Counted from the first letter of the stretch, positions 36,791-46,431 are shown. The stretch is DNA of 64,000 bases from Formosa agariphila KMM 3901 (GCF_000723205.1 NZ_HG315671.1:508851-572850), one strand, 5' to 3'. Numbers and translations: made by a program. The notes: a model not told the origin generated them from the sequence alone.

Positions 36791-37783
36791 ATGAGATTTA
36801 AAACACTAAAACTAGTCGTTTTTACCATAGTGTTTAGCAGTATAAATAAAGGGTTTTCTCAAGCTGAAACACCCACCACCTTTTTTATGCCTCCTAAAGA
36901 TTTAATGGCTGTTAACATTCAGTATTTAAACTTAGAATCTAATTTATCACCATCGCAGGATGTGGTGTTGGCTAGTGGTACTATTAATGTAAATGCGTTT
37001 ATAGTGCCATTTTTATATTCGTTTAATATCGACGGTCGTATTGCTCAAGTTTTAGTAACACCTACCTACGGAAGTATGACAGGTACTGCAGATATTTCGA
37101 GATTATCAGAAGGGCTTCCTGAAGACATTCCTAATGAATTTGAATTTATCAATAAATCAGGTTTAATGGACTCTAGTGTGTGGTTACGAGTAGGATTACT
37201 AAATGCTCCCGCTTTGGGTTTAGCCGATTTTAGTCAGTATAACGCTAAATTTCAAATGTATGCCCTTGTTGGGTTTACTGCTCCTACGGGGGAATATAAT
37301 CAAGGTCGGCGTGTTAATTTAGGAGCCAATCGTTGGGCATTCCGTTTAGGTTTACCTATGGTTTTAGCTTTAAATGAAAACAAAAAAGCATCAGCTCATT
37401 GGGAAATAAACCCCAATTTATATCTGTATACTAATAATAACAATCCTTTTGCGGGAGAAACGAAAAGGCAAACGCCGTTGTTTGTATTAAATCAGCATGT
37501 GTCTAAATATTTTATACCAAAATTATGGGGTTCAGTAGATTTAGGCTACCAATATGGTGGGGTTTCTCAAATAGACGATTTACCAAAAGGTGAAAGAATC
37601 AATCAGTTGGCAGGAGGTATTTCTCTAGGATATAGTGTTACTAGCGCTATTAAAATACAGAGTAGTTATGGTCGTATTTGGTTTAATGAAAGTAACGGAC
37701 ATATGTTCCGCTTTTTGGCAACCATGACCATTCCATCTAAATCCGACCGCGAGATGCTTGCAAAAATGAAACAAAATAAATAA
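36791..37783 (+). CDS. Outer-membrane channel-like protein (phenol MetA-pathway family)
   Basis: 330 residues with a signal peptide (ending GFSQ) and an alternating beta pattern throughout, ending in a C-terminal strand (MFRFLATMTIPSK). The ALVGFTAPTGEYNQGRRVNLGANRW segment (about 157-181, quoted in part) is the mark of the 'MetA-pathway of phenol degradation' family, predicted outer-membrane transporters of hydrophobic compounds. Lying between two paralogous sulfatases, it is a fair candidate for uptake of their aromatic or alkyl sulfate substrate, but this is inference. Confidence 0.8.
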   Translation: MRFKTLKLVVFTIVFSSINKGFSQAETPTTFFMPPKDLMAVNIQYLNLESNLSPSQDVVLASGTINVNAFIVPFLYSFNIDGRIAQVLVTPTYGSMTGTADISRLSEGLPEDIPNEFEFINKSGLMDSSVWLRVGLLNAPALGLADFSQYNAKFQMYALVGFTAPTGEYNQGRRVNLGANRWAFRLGLPMVLALNENKKASAHWEINPNLYLYTNNNNPFAGETKRQTPLFVLNQHVSKYFIPKLWGSVDLGYQYGGVSQIDDLPKGERINQLAGGISLGYSVTSAIKIQSSYGRIWFNESNGHMFRFLATMTIPSKSDREMLAKMKQNK

Positions 37784-37814
37784 CTCATAAACTAAAAATT
37801 AAACTTACGCTATT

Positions 37815-40172
37815 ATGAAATCAAAACATATATTATGTCTCGTGTTAATGGTTTTGGGAGGTGCCGTTACAGCACAGCAAATTTTACCATTCCCACCCAC
37901 GCCATCGGCTTCGAAACCGGGGTTAACCATGGAAACCTCAACTTATAAGAAAAGACCTGAAGCAAAGCATTTACCTGCCGATGCGCCAAATATCTTAATC
38001 ATTTTAATGGATGATATTGGTCCTGGAACAGCATCGACGTATGGCGGAGAAATTAATGCCCCAACGTTAAGTCGTGTGGCAAATCTTGGAGTATCGTATA
38101 ATCGTTTTCATTCTACAGCCATGTGTTCGCCAACACGAGCATCTTTGCTTACAGGAAGAAATCATACAGGAGTAGGAAACGGGCAAATCGCAGCATTAGC
38201 AAACGATTTTGATGGTTTTAGCGGGGTTATTCCTAAAACTGCAGCCACTATGGCCGAAGTTTTAAAAGCTTATGGATATAACACCGCTGCGTTCGGAAAA
38301 TGGCACAATACACCAGAAGACCAAATTACTAATAAAGGACCATTCGATTTTTGGCCAACAGGATATGGTTTCGAAGAATTTTACGGTTTTTTAGCCGGAG
38401 AAGCATCGCAATACGAACCTACTTTAGTACATAATACAACTTACGTTACAGAGGAACGTGAAGAAGGATATCATTTATCTGAAGACTTAGCGAATAAAAC
38501 CATTAAGTGGTTACAGGAGCAAAAAACATATGCTCCAGAGAAGCCGTTTTTTGTGTATTGGGCACCAGGAGCAGCACATGGGCCTCACCAAGTTCCTCAA
38601 GAATGGGCAGATAAATACAAAGGAAAATTTGATGATGGATGGGATGCGTATCGCGAACGCGTTTTTAATCGTCAGAAGAAATTAGGATGGATTCCGCAGA
38701 ACACAAAATTAACGCCACGCGACGAAACCATGGCATCGTGGGCATCTATTCCTGAATCTGAAAAACCATTTCAAAGACGATTAATGGAAGTTTGGGCTGG
38801 ATTTGCAGAGCATGCAGATTATCATGCTGGTCGTGTAATTGATCAAATTGAAGCCATGGGAGAATTAGATAATACTTTGGTCTTTTATATTTGGGGAGAT
38901 AACGGGTCGTCTTCAGAAGGATTACATGGTACAATTTCAGAACAATTAGCTCAGAATGCCATTCCAACAAAGATTTCAGAACATATAGAAGCTTTAAATG
39001 AACTTGGAGGTTTAGACGTTTTAGGAACTAATAAAACAGACAATATGTTTCATGCAGGTTGGGCATGGGCAGGTTCAACACCATATAAAGGAACAAAATT
39101 AGTTGGTGGATATTTTGGAGGTACACGTCAGCCAATGGCCGTGTCGTGGCCAAAAACCATTAAACATGATAAAACACCAAGACCACAGTTTCATCACGTT
39201 ATTGATATTGTGCCAACAGTTTACGACATATTAGATATTGCTGAACCAGAAGTTGTAAACGGTTTTGAACAAGTCGATATGGATGGGGTGAGTATGGTAT
39301 ATTCATTACATGATGCTACCGTAAAAGGAACTCATAAAACACAGTTTTTCGATATTATGGCTAGCCGTGGTATTTATAGTGACGGCTGGATGGCGAGTAC
39401 TATGGGATTAAGAAAACCATGGGTAGGTGGTATTCCTAAAGGCGCTAAAACTTGGAATCCTATGAATGATACTTGGGAGCTATATAATTTAAATGAAGAT
39501 TGGAGTCAGTCTACCGATTTATCAAAGGAAAATCCGGAGAAGTTAGAGGAAATGAAAATGCTTTTTATCTCTGAATCTACAAAATATAAAAATTTACCCG
39601 TTGGAGGTGGATTGTGGGCTACAGCTATCTTTCATCCAGAAGATGCGCCTGCTTCAGCTTTAACAGAATGGACTTTCGATGCTCCATTAACGCGTATGCC
39701 TGAATCTGCTGCTCCTAAACTTGGTAAAATGAGTAGTTTAGTAACTATGGAGTTAGATGTGCCAAAAGAAGCCAATGGCGTATTATATGCCTTAGCGGGA
39801 TTTAGCGGAGGCGTTACATGCTATGTCATGGATGGTTATTTACATTACGAATTCAATTTATTTGAAATCGAAAGAACAAAAATAAAGTCAGAATCTAAAC
39901 TTCCGGAGGGTAAAGCAACCATAGTTGTGGAGTCTAAATTGGTAGACCGCATTGGAGGTGCTATGGATGTAACACTTAAAGTTAATGGCAAACAAGTTGC
40001 TAAAAAACGCGTACCAAGAGCCATGTCTTTACACTTTACTTCTAACGCTACCTTTGATATTGGAACGGACTTAGATTCGCCAGTAGCTCTGGAATATTTT
40101 GATAAAGCACCGTTTGCATATAACGGAACCATAGGAAAAACCGTTATTAAATATACTGACGTTAAAAAATAA
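37815..40172 (+). CDS. Sulfatase (arylsulfatase-like), second paralogue
   Basis: 785 residues. Signal peptide for ordinary secretion (ending TAQQ) rather than a lipobox. Catalytic C104-S-P-T-R, first metal group in LIILMDDIGPGTAS, second in WGDNGSS. It shares long blocks with the first sulfatase, for example NMFHAGWAWAGSTP and the GxYFGGTR segment, so it is a tandem duplicate split by the channel gene. The two copies would act in different places (soluble periplasmic versus membrane-anchored). A strong terminator follows. Confidence 0.93.
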   Translation: MKSKHILCLVLMVLGGAVTAQQILPFPPTPSASKPGLTMETSTYKKRPEAKHLPADAPNILIILMDDIGPGTASTYGGEINAPTLSRVANLGVSYNRFHSTAMCSPTRASLLTGRNHTGVGNGQIAALANDFDGFSGVIPKTAATMAEVLKAYGYNTAAFGKWHNTPEDQITNKGPFDFWPTGYGFEEFYGFLAGEASQYEPTLVHNTTYVTEEREEGYHLSEDLANKTIKWLQEQKTYAPEKPFFVYWAPGAAHGPHQVPQEWADKYKGKFDDGWDAYRERVFNRQKKLGWIPQNTKLTPRDETMASWASIPESEKPFQRRLMEVWAGFAEHADYHAGRVIDQIEAMGELDNTLVFYIWGDNGSSSEGLHGTISEQLAQNAIPTKISEHIEALNELGGLDVLGTNKTDNMFHAGWAWAGSTPYKGTKLVGGYFGGTRQPMAVSWPKTIKHDKTPRPQFHHVIDIVPTVYDILDIAEPEVVNGFEQVDMDGVSMVYSLHDATVKGTHKTQFFDIMASRGIYSDGWMASTMGLRKPWVGGIPKGAKTWNPMNDTWELYNLNEDWSQSTDLSKENPEKLEEMKMLFISESTKYKNLPVGGGLWATAIFHPEDAPASALTEWTFDAPLTRMPESAAPKLGKMSSLVTMELDVPKEANGVLYALAGFSGGVTCYVMDGYLHYEFNLFEIERTKIKSESKLPEGKATIVVESKLVDRIGGAMDVTLKVNGKQVAKKRVPRAMSLHFTSNATFDIGTDLDSPVALEYFDKAPFAYNGTIGKTVIKYTDVKK

Positions 40173-40202
40173 ACAGAGGATTACGTTTTATAATATTTTT
40201 AA

Positions 40203-40243
40203 AAAGCCCTTATCTAAATTTAATTAGATAAGGGCTTTGTTTT
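40203..40243. terminator. Bidirectional terminator after the second sulfatase
   Basis: 15-bp perfect stem (40203-40217 with 40224-40238), loop ATTTAA, T-rich flank. The loop and most of the stem recur at 47904-47943. Confidence 0.92.
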
Positions 40244-40440
40244 TTAAGGTTTAATTAAAACTTAGGATAGGAAAATAATTCGTTTCAGAACACACTCAGC
40301 CTTTTCTAATATGTTTCGCTATAAGCTTCGTTTTTGAAAAAGAGCTTACCTATACAAGACTTGAACACAATACAAATTTTAGCTTTTCATTTTATTTCCA
40401 TTCATCTATTTAATGTTGTAGCGCCTTTATTTGTACATCT

Positions 40441-41337
40441 TTACTGAGGCATACTTTCAATAACAAAAAAGCCATCATTCCCTTTAGCTTGATATAAAGG
40501 CATAAAGATAAATGCATCCCAAGTGCTATAAATTTCTGAACCATTTAAGGTTGCTAAATGTTGTCCTTTATGAATCTGCTGAAAATTCTCAAAGCCAGCC
40601 TGCATCTTAAAATCGTCTTTAGGGTTTAGTCCGAAGCGATGAATAATTTTAAATGTGCGTTGCTTGTCGGTGCTTTTAACTGTGGCCTCAATAGCTGGAG
40701 GAATAGGCTTTAAATCATTTACTTGTAAATTGCACGCTTTTTCAAGTAGCATCCAAATCATGCCTTCGTGATAGATTTTACTAGTTTCACTGTCGTGTTG
40801 ACCAGCCTCTAAGGTAAAACCTGTAATCCCTTCTTTACTAAAATAACCATCAATAGTACCTTCTACAATATCCGAAAAGCCTTTGATAATATGAAGCGGA
40901 AAGTGTTGTGCCCACTTTAAATTTTGTCCTACATCTTGAACAGACATATATGGCAAACTATCAGATGAGGTAGTGTGGCAATCCATAAAATAATGATTAG
41001 TATATTCGGTTTCACAGAGTCCGTCTATAACTTTTATAAGCTGATACATTTCTTGTTTCTCACTCGTATCAGAAATATTATATTTTAAATTTTTTTCTGT
41101 CCATGTCCTATTAAGATCTTCGTCTATAAATCTAACTCCGCGTTTTAAAGCATTTGTATTGGCTAGAATACCCACAAACATACCCTTAATTACAGGTTTT
41201 TCATTCTGTAATTTTTTAAATACAGCTTCTAGAGCTTGTACTCCGCTAGGTTCATTTCCGTGTACGCCTGCCGTTACAATAAGTAATGGCCCTTTTTTAT
41301 GACTTGTATATTTTCCTATAATTCTATTGTTTTCCAT
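40441..41337 (-). CDS. Aspartoacylase / succinylglutamate desuccinylase-family zinc hydrolase
   Basis: 298 residues of the M14-like deacylase/carboxypeptidase fold. Zinc ligands H26 and E29 in GVHGNEPSG, the third His in YFMDCHTTSS, and the catalytic Glu in GFTLEAGQHDS. The DLNRTW segment is the substrate-binding pair of the family. It would hydrolyse an N-acyl or terminal amide bond of a small amino-acid derivative. Third gene of a minus-strand set after the DUF1704 and ATP-grasp genes (gap 52 bases), so it probably acts on the product or substrate of those enzymes. The exact substrate is unknown. Confidence 0.85.
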   Translation of the reverse strand: MENNRIIGKYTSHKKGPLLIVTAGVHGNEPSGVQALEAVFKKLQNEKPVIKGMFVGILANTNALKRGVRFIDEDLNRTWTEKNLKYNISDTSEKQEMYQLIKVIDGLCETEYTNHYFMDCHTTSSDSLPYMSVQDVGQNLKWAQHFPLHIIKGFSDIVEGTIDGYFSKEGITGFTLEAGQHDSETSKIYHEGMIWMLLEKACNLQVNDLKPIPPAIEATVKSTDKQRTFKIIHRFGLNPKDDFKMQAGFENFQQIHKGQHLATLNGSEIYSTWDAFIFMPLYQAKGNDGFFVIESMPQ

Positions 41338-41389
41338 AATTACTTCATTGAATTAAAATAAATTCTAATTATTCTGTATTACTACAGAC

Positions 41390-42442
41390 TTAGTCCATGG
41401 TGGCAAGAACTTTATTGGAAATATTATTTTTATAAAGTTTTTTATATTCAACTTTACGTTCAATCGCTTCAATAACGGTAGTGGTAAAGGCTGGTAGTCC
41501 AATTTCTTCGCAATGATCTAATCCGCCAGGACTCAAAACATTTATTTCTATAAGCTTATCATCAACTATATCTAAGCCCACAAAAAATAATCCATCTTTA
41601 ATTAATTTAGGCGCAGTGACTTCTACAATATGTTGCATTTTCTTGGTATACTTTGCTTTTTTAGCTGTGGCACCTAATGACAAATTACTTCTAAACTCAT
41701 CTTTATCTTTGTTAAGACGACGGATTACAGCTTTTTCTCCATCTTCTTCTAAAACCTTTCCATTCATAAGTATAACACGAACATCTCCTTTAGATACTTC
41801 TGGCAAAAATTCTTGAGCGATAACGTAACCTTGACTGATTAGAGTTTCGAAAATCTGATGTATATTTTTCTTATCTTCTCCAATAAGATAAACATTCTGT
41901 CCGCCTGACCCTTCTAAAGGTTTTAAAACCATCTGTTTTCCTACAGATTCCCAAAATTGAAGCAAATCGTTTATATCTCGAGTTATTAAACTGTTGGGTT
42001 TAATTTCGGATGGTAATTCTTCAAAATACAGTTTATCTATATAGGCATGCGACATGGCAAATGCATCGTTTAGAACCAATACATCTTCTTGCTGAATCAT
42101 TCGAGCAAAAGCAATAGCGCTATGTTCTGCCCATCTTCGGTCGTCTGTTTCTTCTGTTGGATTATTTCTTAAAAATAATACGTCTAGGTCTTTACTGGTA
42201 ATTACCGTTTTTTTATTGGTGTCTTCCTGTACTTGAGTCCAAAACTCTTCAACAGTTTTATACTTTAAATTTTTTCTAACTTGAGTACATCGTAGACTCA
42301 TTGGAGCGTCTTGTTTAAATATAAAATCGCCAACACCCATAACATATAAGGCATGTCCTCTCTCGTACGCTTTTTTCATAATAACAACCGAAGTCCCAAT
42401 GGCTTCAGTTTCTATAGCACTAATAACAAAACAAATTTTCAT
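41390..42442 (-). CDS. GshB-like ATP-grasp ligase
   Basis: 350 residues resembling prokaryotic glutathione synthetase. Nucleotide-binding MVLKPLEGSGGQNVYLI (about 170-186), then GDVRVILMNGKV, RRLNKDKDEFRSNLSLG and the metal-binding C-terminal GLFFVGLDIVDDKLIEINVLSPGGL segments (quoted in part). It would ligate a carboxylate to an amine using ATP. No gamma-glutamylcysteine synthetase is near, and the flanking metallopeptidase genes suggest a peptide-like product other than glutathione. It begins two bases after the DUF1704 stop, so the two are translationally coupled. Confidence 0.85.
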   Translation of the reverse strand: MKICFVISAIETEAIGTSVVIMKKAYERGHALYVMGVGDFIFKQDAPMSLRCTQVRKNLKYKTVEEFWTQVQEDTNKKTVITSKDLDVLFLRNNPTEETDDRRWAEHSAIAFARMIQQEDVLVLNDAFAMSHAYIDKLYFEELPSEIKPNSLITRDINDLLQFWESVGKQMVLKPLEGSGGQNVYLIGEDKKNIHQIFETLISQGYVIAQEFLPEVSKGDVRVILMNGKVLEEDGEKAVIRRLNKDKDEFRSNLSLGATAKKAKYTKKMQHIVEVTAPKLIKDGLFFVGLDIVDDKLIEINVLSPGGLDHCEEIGLPAFTTTVIEAIERKVEYKKLYKNNISNKVLATMD

Positions 42443-42444
42443 AA

Positions 42445-44295
42445 TTATATCATTTTAGAGATGGGCAAGCCCTTCTTGAGTTTATCTATTTTAAGGTTGA
42501 AATCTTCATTGTTTAAATATCTAGGGGTTATTTTAGGAGGTAAAACGAGACCACGATCTCGAAGATCCTGAATTAAATCGATGTGATGTAATGCAAATTT
42601 TCCACTTAGCAGAGGCACTAATTCGCCACCTTCCTTTAGGAAATTACGCAGACGCACTAAGCCTTCTAAATAAATAATATCTTTAAGAAAGCCACCGCCT
42701 TGAAACATTCTTGAGGTGATATTAAAGGCACGCTCTTTTGTAAAATCGTATTGCGAGTACAGTTTGAAAAACATCTCGTGAAATTCGGCTCCGTTTATTA
42801 AGGCTGCACCAGCCACTACACGCCCGGCTAAAATCCGTAAACGGTTACCAGACAATCCGCCGGATAAATACTCACTTAACACAGCTATTCCTTCCTGTAA
42901 GGCATCGTAATTAGCAAGGCCGGAAGCCATTTGCGTTAACGGCTGTTGCGTTCCGTTGTAATAGGTGAGGGCATGAGTCCCGATTTCGTGTTGAATAAGT
43001 GCTTTAGCATCGTTTTTACTCATGGTGTAATCTGAAGGCAAATACAATTCCCCTTTAGATACCATCATGATATTTACATCGTCTCGAATATGAATTTTAG
43101 AATTAAAATGGGAGTCTTGCTCTTTAAAATAATCAAACTCCTGTTTTGCTAAATCTCCAAATTCGGACGTATCTATTACCGCACGTTGACCTTCCTCATG
43201 ATTTTCGGGTATATTCTGAAGGATTAATTCGGCTTCTGCAATCAAAGCTTTATCCAATCCATTATATAAGCGAATACTGCTGTAAAAAAAGTTTTTTGCG
43301 CCACGTTCTTTAAGCATGGTAAGTTCTTGATCTATTTCTGCTCGTTTTTCATCAAATAAAAATGAAATTGCAGGATCGTCTATTTCATCGATACGTAAAT
43401 CATATAATTTTCGTTTTAAAATATCTGGATCTACAGGGAGTAGTCGGTAATGATACCGGTCTAATGTTTTAAAATGAGAATCGAAGAACTGTTGACGTAG
43501 CACTTGGATATTAACTGGCGCCACCAATAATAAAAATTGGTAACTATTTTCTATCTCGGTAAGCTGTTTATCTATTTTAAATACTTCTTCATGAATAGAA
43601 CGTTTCCCTAGCGCATGATAATTGGTAAGACTAGAAGTGGTTTGTACTCTTACGAATTCGAATACAGCACGTTGTATGGCTTTAATAAATTGTTCTTGAA
43701 AATCTCTAAAGTATAACGGATACACGTGTCCTTGTTCGTCACGAAATACAGGGGGTACTTCAAGACCTATAAGTGTGGCTCCGCGTTGTTTAATATGAGA
43801 AATCTCGAGTAACGGCTTTTCGCTTACAATTTGGCGCGTTTTTGTTTGCTCGACACATACATCTAAATTTACGTTATACTGTCTGGATTTAATTTTAAGT
43901 AATTCATCCTTTAAAACCTGTAATGACACCGGTAATTTATGCGATGGTCCTCTTACTTTAAACGTTTGGCTTCCCGCTGCTCCCGAAAATATTTCCAGTA
44001 AGATAAACGAGCCAAAATTATCCGACATTAATGTCGTTAGATCTTCTATAAAGGTTTTATAGTACTGAAAAGATTCTGTGCCCACAACAAGGTAAGATGC
44101 TCCTGCTCGTATTAATCTATCGGTACCAGAATCGTTTTCTTTTTTCCGATAGATAAGTAATGAGGGTACATCGTGTTCCAAAAATAAAAAGCCACCGTAG
44201 GGTAATCTCGTGACGGTTTTTGCACCACATTCTAATTTTGGAATGAGTTGTTTTACTGTTGGCATGCTATCTGGAGACACCTCTGTGTTGGCCAT
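42445..44295 (-). CDS. DUF1704 metallopeptidase ('QEGLA motif' protein)
   Basis: 616 residues. The C-terminal DUF1704 domain (about 230-600) contains the zinc motif H436-E437-IGT-H441 and the later glutamate E468 in QEGIA (QEGLA in the family name), the layout of a gluzincin-type peptidase. The N-terminal ~220 residues are a separate domain. The eukaryotic relatives (KIAA0895 / MATCAP) remove C-terminal tyrosine from tubulin, so a carboxypeptidase reaction is plausible. The older label 'flavohemoglobin expression-modulating' has no support here, as no flavohemoglobin gene is near. Translationally coupled to the ATP-grasp gene. Confidence 0.85.
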   Translation of the reverse strand: MANTEVSPDSMPTVKQLIPKLECGAKTVTRLPYGGFLFLEHDVPSLLIYRKKENDSGTDRLIRAGASYLVVGTESFQYYKTFIEDLTTLMSDNFGSFILLEIFSGAAGSQTFKVRGPSHKLPVSLQVLKDELLKIKSRQYNVNLDVCVEQTKTRQIVSEKPLLEISHIKQRGATLIGLEVPPVFRDEQGHVYPLYFRDFQEQFIKAIQRAVFEFVRVQTTSSLTNYHALGKRSIHEEVFKIDKQLTEIENSYQFLLLVAPVNIQVLRQQFFDSHFKTLDRYHYRLLPVDPDILKRKLYDLRIDEIDDPAISFLFDEKRAEIDQELTMLKERGAKNFFYSSIRLYNGLDKALIAEAELILQNIPENHEEGQRAVIDTSEFGDLAKQEFDYFKEQDSHFNSKIHIRDDVNIMMVSKGELYLPSDYTMSKNDAKALIQHEIGTHALTYYNGTQQPLTQMASGLANYDALQEGIAVLSEYLSGGLSGNRLRILAGRVVAGAALINGAEFHEMFFKLYSQYDFTKERAFNITSRMFQGGGFLKDIIYLEGLVRLRNFLKEGGELVPLLSGKFALHHIDLIQDLRDRGLVLPPKITPRYLNNEDFNLKIDKLKKGLPISKMI

Positions 44296-44635
44296 AATAT
44301 TGTGTTCTAATATTTAATTCTACATTTTAAATTTTACTCATTAAAATATGCTGCTTCCCATGCTACCTTAAGTTTATATTTAAGATTGTTGCTATGCCTT
44401 AAACACTTGCTTGGATTATACTTAAATGAGCTCGACTAAATTACGGTCTATACATATCCCACTTTAGCCTAAAGCGAACATTTATTGACTCTAAAGATTG
44501 AAGTGTTCTAAACTTTGTAAAACCTTAAGGAGTAGTATTATAATCGATTACGATAAATAAACTTGAATTTGCAATCGTGATTTATGCTGATTAATTTTAA
44601 ATTCAGAGACTAGAACTAAACTGAAATTTAGGAGT
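44296..44635. other. Intergenic region upstream of the DUF1704 operon
   Basis: 340 bases between divergent genes. It must hold the promoters of both. I see no perfect TAnnTTTG, no operator-like repeat and no RNA motif I can name. Confidence 0.4.
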
Positions 44636-45070
44636 ATGATTATATTAAAATTCATCTTAATTAATACCGTAGCTGTAGCGCTTATGACTGGGTTTTCGTA
44701 TATGGTCTCGCTTGCTTTTAATACCAATTTTAGCGAACCCAAGCGCTTAAAACAATTGGCAAATCGTGCTCGTATTATAAGGAAATCTGATTTTGGAATA
44801 TGGATGGGATGGTGTTTGCACTTCGCTATTGGCTTGGTATTTTTGTCAGGCTATTTTCTCATTAGAAACATTGTTCCTATCGGTTCTGAATTGTTATATG
44901 CTTTAATATTTGGATTTTTAGCAGGCCTACTTGGAGCAATAGGTTGGAAACTTATGTTTGCTTTACACGACAATCCACCACAATTTCCTAAATTCACATT
45001 TTACGTTCAGCTTATCGGGGCTCATATTGTATTTAGTGTCACGTTAGCTGGGATGTTATTGTTTGTGTAA
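44636..45070 (+). CDS. Uncharacterised four-helix membrane protein
   Basis: 144 residues with about four membrane helices (about 5-27, 58-78, 85-107, 120-143) and a basic cytoplasmic stretch after the first (EPKRLKQLANRARIIRKSDF). I do not recognise the family. It is divergent from the DUF1704 operon. A minus-strand reading over its 5' half (44548-44742) is a shadow. It is real by codon pattern and hydrophobic layout. Function unknown. Confidence 0.65.
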   Translation: MIILKFILINTVAVALMTGFSYMVSLAFNTNFSEPKRLKQLANRARIIRKSDFGIWMGWCLHFAIGLVFLSGYFLIRNIVPIGSELLYALIFGFLAGLLGAIGWKLMFALHDNPPQFPKFTFYVQLIGAHIVFSVTLAGMLLFV

Positions 45071-45710
45071 GTGAAATATTTCTATGAAAAATTTTGGTTT
45101 AAGCGTGTGTCAACTAACAGAAAAATTACAATAAAAGTAAAACTAGCCTGATTATCTTAAAAGACATTCTGCATATCACTAGACGAACAAAACAATATAA
45201 TTGTAAATTTCTAAGTGAAATAAAAAAGATAATTAGTCAATTCCCCATACATTCCGAGACAAGCTTTATTTCTTGAAAATACTTTGTTAAAAATATCTTC
45301 AATACAACGTAAAAGCTTCCGTTTTCCATTTCACTTTATTGCTAATTATTCGAGTTTATGAATAGTTTATTGTTCCTATAGAGTTTTAACCGAGTTTATT
45401 TTAAAATATAACCCTAATACGAAAACATCAATTGATTGTTATTGATTTTTGTTTGGGTTCACAAGTTTGCTGAAATATAGAGAGACTTTTATAAACAAAA
45501 GCTAAATAACACTATAGCTCTATATATAAATTACAGCGAAATGAAACGATACAACAATTCATTGATATTAAAAAATTTAGTTGAAATAAATATTAAAACA
45601 GTTGCCGAGAGGTAAATTTAATTTTGTGTAAGTTATTGGCTTTAAGATAGTATTGGCAATGTTTAAGTATTAAAGCAGTATACTGTTAATGAACAATTAA
45701 AATAACAGTC
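45071..45710. other. Long intergenic region
   Basis: 640 A/T-rich bases without a convincing reading frame over 40 codons. Near its right end TTG (45636-45638) and TAGTATTG (45648-45655, one mismatch to TAnnTTTG) occur about 60 bases before the small-gene cluster, but at too short a spacing for confidence. No RNA gene recognised. Confidence 0.4.
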
Positions 45711-45854
45711 ATGGGAATAATTAAAGATAGAAAGAAATTCAAAAGAACAGAAGAACAGAGTCATCCTACAAATCCAACTGCTAATGTTAATCAACAAACC
45801 AACAAGTTTGATATTGATCAACCAACAATTAAAAAACAAAAAAATAAAAAATAA
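45711..45854 (+). CDS. Short basic hydrophilic peptide, first gene of the small-gene cluster
   Basis: 47 codons from MGIIKDRKKFKRTEEQSHP to KKQKNKK, found by reading the gap. Strongly basic at both ends, with no cysteine or membrane segment. It lies 6 bases before the BON gene and in the same direction, so it is probably a real operon member, but I know no family. Possible nucleic-acid-associated peptide. Confidence 0.5.
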   Translation: MGIIKDRKKFKRTEEQSHPTNPTANVNQQTNKFDIDQPTIKKQKNKK

Positions 45855-45860
45855 TATAAG

Positions 45861-46100
45861 ATGAAAAATGATTCAGTATTACAGTCAGGCCATACAGATG
45901 TTATTAGACAAAAAAAACTCAAAAATGTCCTTAGGAAAAGTTTTATTAATCATTATTATATAAATATAAACGTATTAGGTACTGCAGTAACCCTTTTAGG
46001 AAAAACAATCTCTTTGTGCCAAAAAGAGGAAGTAGAACGCATTGCATGGGAAACACCTAGTATATGGCATGTAAATAATAAACTTGAACTTAATTTTTAA
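45861..46100 (+). CDS. Small BON-domain protein
   Basis: 79 residues. The second half (about 30-79) follows the BON pattern: ININVLGTAVTLLGKTISLCQ, then EEVERIAWETPSIWHVNNKLEL, which matches the familiar 'KxEAERIAWxxPGVWxVxNxL' ending of OsmY-type proteins. BON domains bind membranes or phospholipid, and OsmY-type proteins respond to osmotic and envelope stress. No signal peptide is visible in this short version. Second of five small genes in a row. Confidence 0.65.
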   Translation: MKNDSVLQSGHTDVIRQKKLKNVLRKSFINHYYININVLGTAVTLLGKTISLCQKEEVERIAWETPSIWHVNNKLELNF

Positions 46101-46109
46101 AGTGATAAA

Positions 46110-46379
46110 ATGAAGACCACAACAGTAAATCTTAATAAAGGAAAATCGAGTAGCGGAATAAAAGAAAATTTAAAAAGGAGTAAAAACCATAGAAACGCAG
46201 CAGCACACTTGTTGACAGCAGCTAAATACCACTTTGAAGCCGCAATACATCATGAAAAAGGAAATTATGAAAAGGCGGAAATAAGTACAATTGCTGCCCA
46301 TAATCAGGTAACTCTTTCTAATGAAACACAAAAACTAAGCAAGCAACATGCAATAATTGGAAGTTCAGTGTCAGACTAA
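46110..46379 (+). CDS. Small Ala/His-rich helical protein
   Basis: 89 residues, basic N-terminus, then a helical stretch in which His, Ala and Glu repeat (HRNAAAHLLTAAKYHFEAAI, HHEKGNYEKAE). Similar His/Ala helical proteins accompany stress genes in Bacteroidota, but I know no function. 9 bases after the BON gene. Confidence 0.6.
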   Translation: MKTTTVNLNKGKSSSGIKENLKRSKNHRNAAAHLLTAAKYHFEAAIHHEKGNYEKAEISTIAAHNQVTLSNETQKLSKQHAIIGSSVSD

Positions 46380-46431
46380 ATTAAAGGTATCTGAATTTCA
46401 GGGATGCCGTAATTTTTAAAATATACAGAAA

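Noticed and set aside
42445-44295. 'Flavohemoglobin expression-modulating' function for the QEGLA protein
   Set aside because: The label is inherited from one family name. No hemoglobin gene or regulator is near, and the zinc-peptidase residues give a better explanation.
44548-44742. 64-codon reading on the minus strand
   Set aside because: Antisense to the 5' half of the four-helix membrane protein gene; composition is poor and the plus-strand protein has a far better membrane layout.
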